14,295 nucleotides of DNA from UBA1205 sp045598105 (GTDB lineage: Bacteria; Bacteroidota; Bacteroidia; Bacteroidales; WCHB1-69), in contig JAZLLK010000072.1 in the NCBI GenBank assembly GCA_045598105.1, positions 1-14,295 on the forward strand, in the 5' to 3' direction. The number at the start of each line of letters is the position of its first letter. Position 1 is the stretch's first letter. Made by a program: the position numbers and the translations under genes. Shown here in pieces: positions 13,959-14,295 of this stretch. The notes beneath the pieces are model-generated. The model saw nothing but the letters and a program-made list of their open reading frames with translations, made no database searches and was not told where the DNA came from.

Positions 13959-14295
13959 TTATAAATCAATGTTTGGAATAGCCCCGAAGTTTCCTTGATT
14001 GTATGCCTTTTGAATGGATGACAACCGGTTGAGTCCTCTGAATTCGGCCAGCGAATAGACATCGGTATGACCAGAATCCAGTTTTTCGGTAAACCAGACG
14101 CTGTCTTTACGGAAGATTCGCTGATCGTTTTGCTTGGAGACCTCATTGAGCAAAGGGTCGTAATGAGTGGTGATGATGAGTTGAGATCTGGAATGTGTTT
14201 TGAGATAATTAAGCAAAATAAATTTGATTAACTGAGGATGTAAAGAACTTTCAAATTCGTCAATGGGCAATACATAACCTTTTTGCAATGCATAA
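13959..14295 (-). CDS. AAA/ABC-type ATPase, RloA/abortive-infection-like, C-terminal part (cut by window edge)
   Basis: The frame is open to the window edge, so this is the last 112 or so residues of a longer protein. Visible elements are the Walker B strand YVLPIDEFESSLHP, with the D-E pair and the following S-L-H-P typical of OLD/RecF-like AAA ATPases (AAA_15/AAA_21 type), then the switch histidine in LIITTHYDPLL. The ending TDVYSLAEFRGLNRLSSIQK and YNQGNFGAIPNIDL matches my memory of RloA-like ATPases from abortive-infection and restriction-linked loci, which end with a G-x-Y/F-G-A-I-P motif. Those usually pair with RloB or another effector. Here the next gene on the strand is a short frameshifted ORF instead. 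No ATA occurs among the 9 Ile codons, unlike the genes left of 13216. The Walker A part lies outside the window. Confidence 0.8.
   Translation of the reverse strand, partial: YALQKGYVLPIDEFESSLHPQLIKFILLNYLKTHSRSQLIITTHYDPLLNEVSKQNDQRIFRKDSVWFTEKLDSGHTDVYSLAEFRGLNRLSSIQKAYNQGNFGAIPNIDL

Noticed and set aside
1..14295. CRISPR array, tRNA or rRNA genes
   Set aside because: No regularly spaced repeats and no recognisable tRNA or rRNA stretches were seen on either strand.

Overview
The window looks like chromosomal DNA from a member of the Bacteroidota. Four things point there: a type IX secretion (Por/T9SS) C-terminal sorting domain, DUF4491 and other Bacteroidota-type gene families, upstream sequences that mostly lack Shine-Dalgarno sites, and several matches to the Bacteroidota -7 promoter element TAnnTTTG. 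Most of the window (about 135 to 13216) is AT-rich and uses ATA as a very common isoleucine codon. I cannot name the genus.

Layout. (1) Positions 1 to about 136 are the end of an IS3-family element, with the first 19 codons of its OrfA on the minus strand. It abuts a 5'-truncated gene for a T9SS-secreted protein (to 569), followed by a strong hairpin at 607-645. (2) From 804 to 5953 everything is on the minus strand. In transcription order this is an NSS-family Na+-dependent transporter, a small lipoprotein whose start codon seems to have been lost, a DUF1015 protein with its own promoter and terminator, an unrecognised 192-aa protein, a small four-helix membrane protein and a uridine-phosphorylase-like enzyme. 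(3) A divergent intergenic region at 5954-6090 holds a -7 element facing each way. (4) From 6091 to 13216 there is a tight plus-strand operon: guaA (GMP synthase), a secreted LysM/periplasmic-binding-fold protein, an oligopeptide-binding-type lipoprotein and a ComEC/Rec2 DNA-uptake channel. (5) From 13332 to the end, on the minus strand, are a DUF4491 membrane protein, a frameshifted small gene, and the C-terminal end of an AAA/ABC-type ATPase of the kind found in RloA/abortive-infection systems, cut by the window edge.

The genes are mostly housekeeping: nucleotide metabolism (guaA, phosphorylase), transport (NSS, peptide-binding protein), the cell envelope (LysM protein, lipoprotein) and DNA uptake (ComEC). 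The accessory parts are the two ends. The left end shows an insertion element that cut a secreted-protein gene. The right end shows an abrupt switch in codon usage (no ATA among 22 Ile codons) beside a defence-like ATPase, which suggests acquired DNA or an assembly join. I did not find a convincing complete new system. The best leads are the ATPase with its frameshifted small partner, the codon-usage boundary, the lost start codon of the small lipoprotein, and the apparently leaderless guaA transcript.
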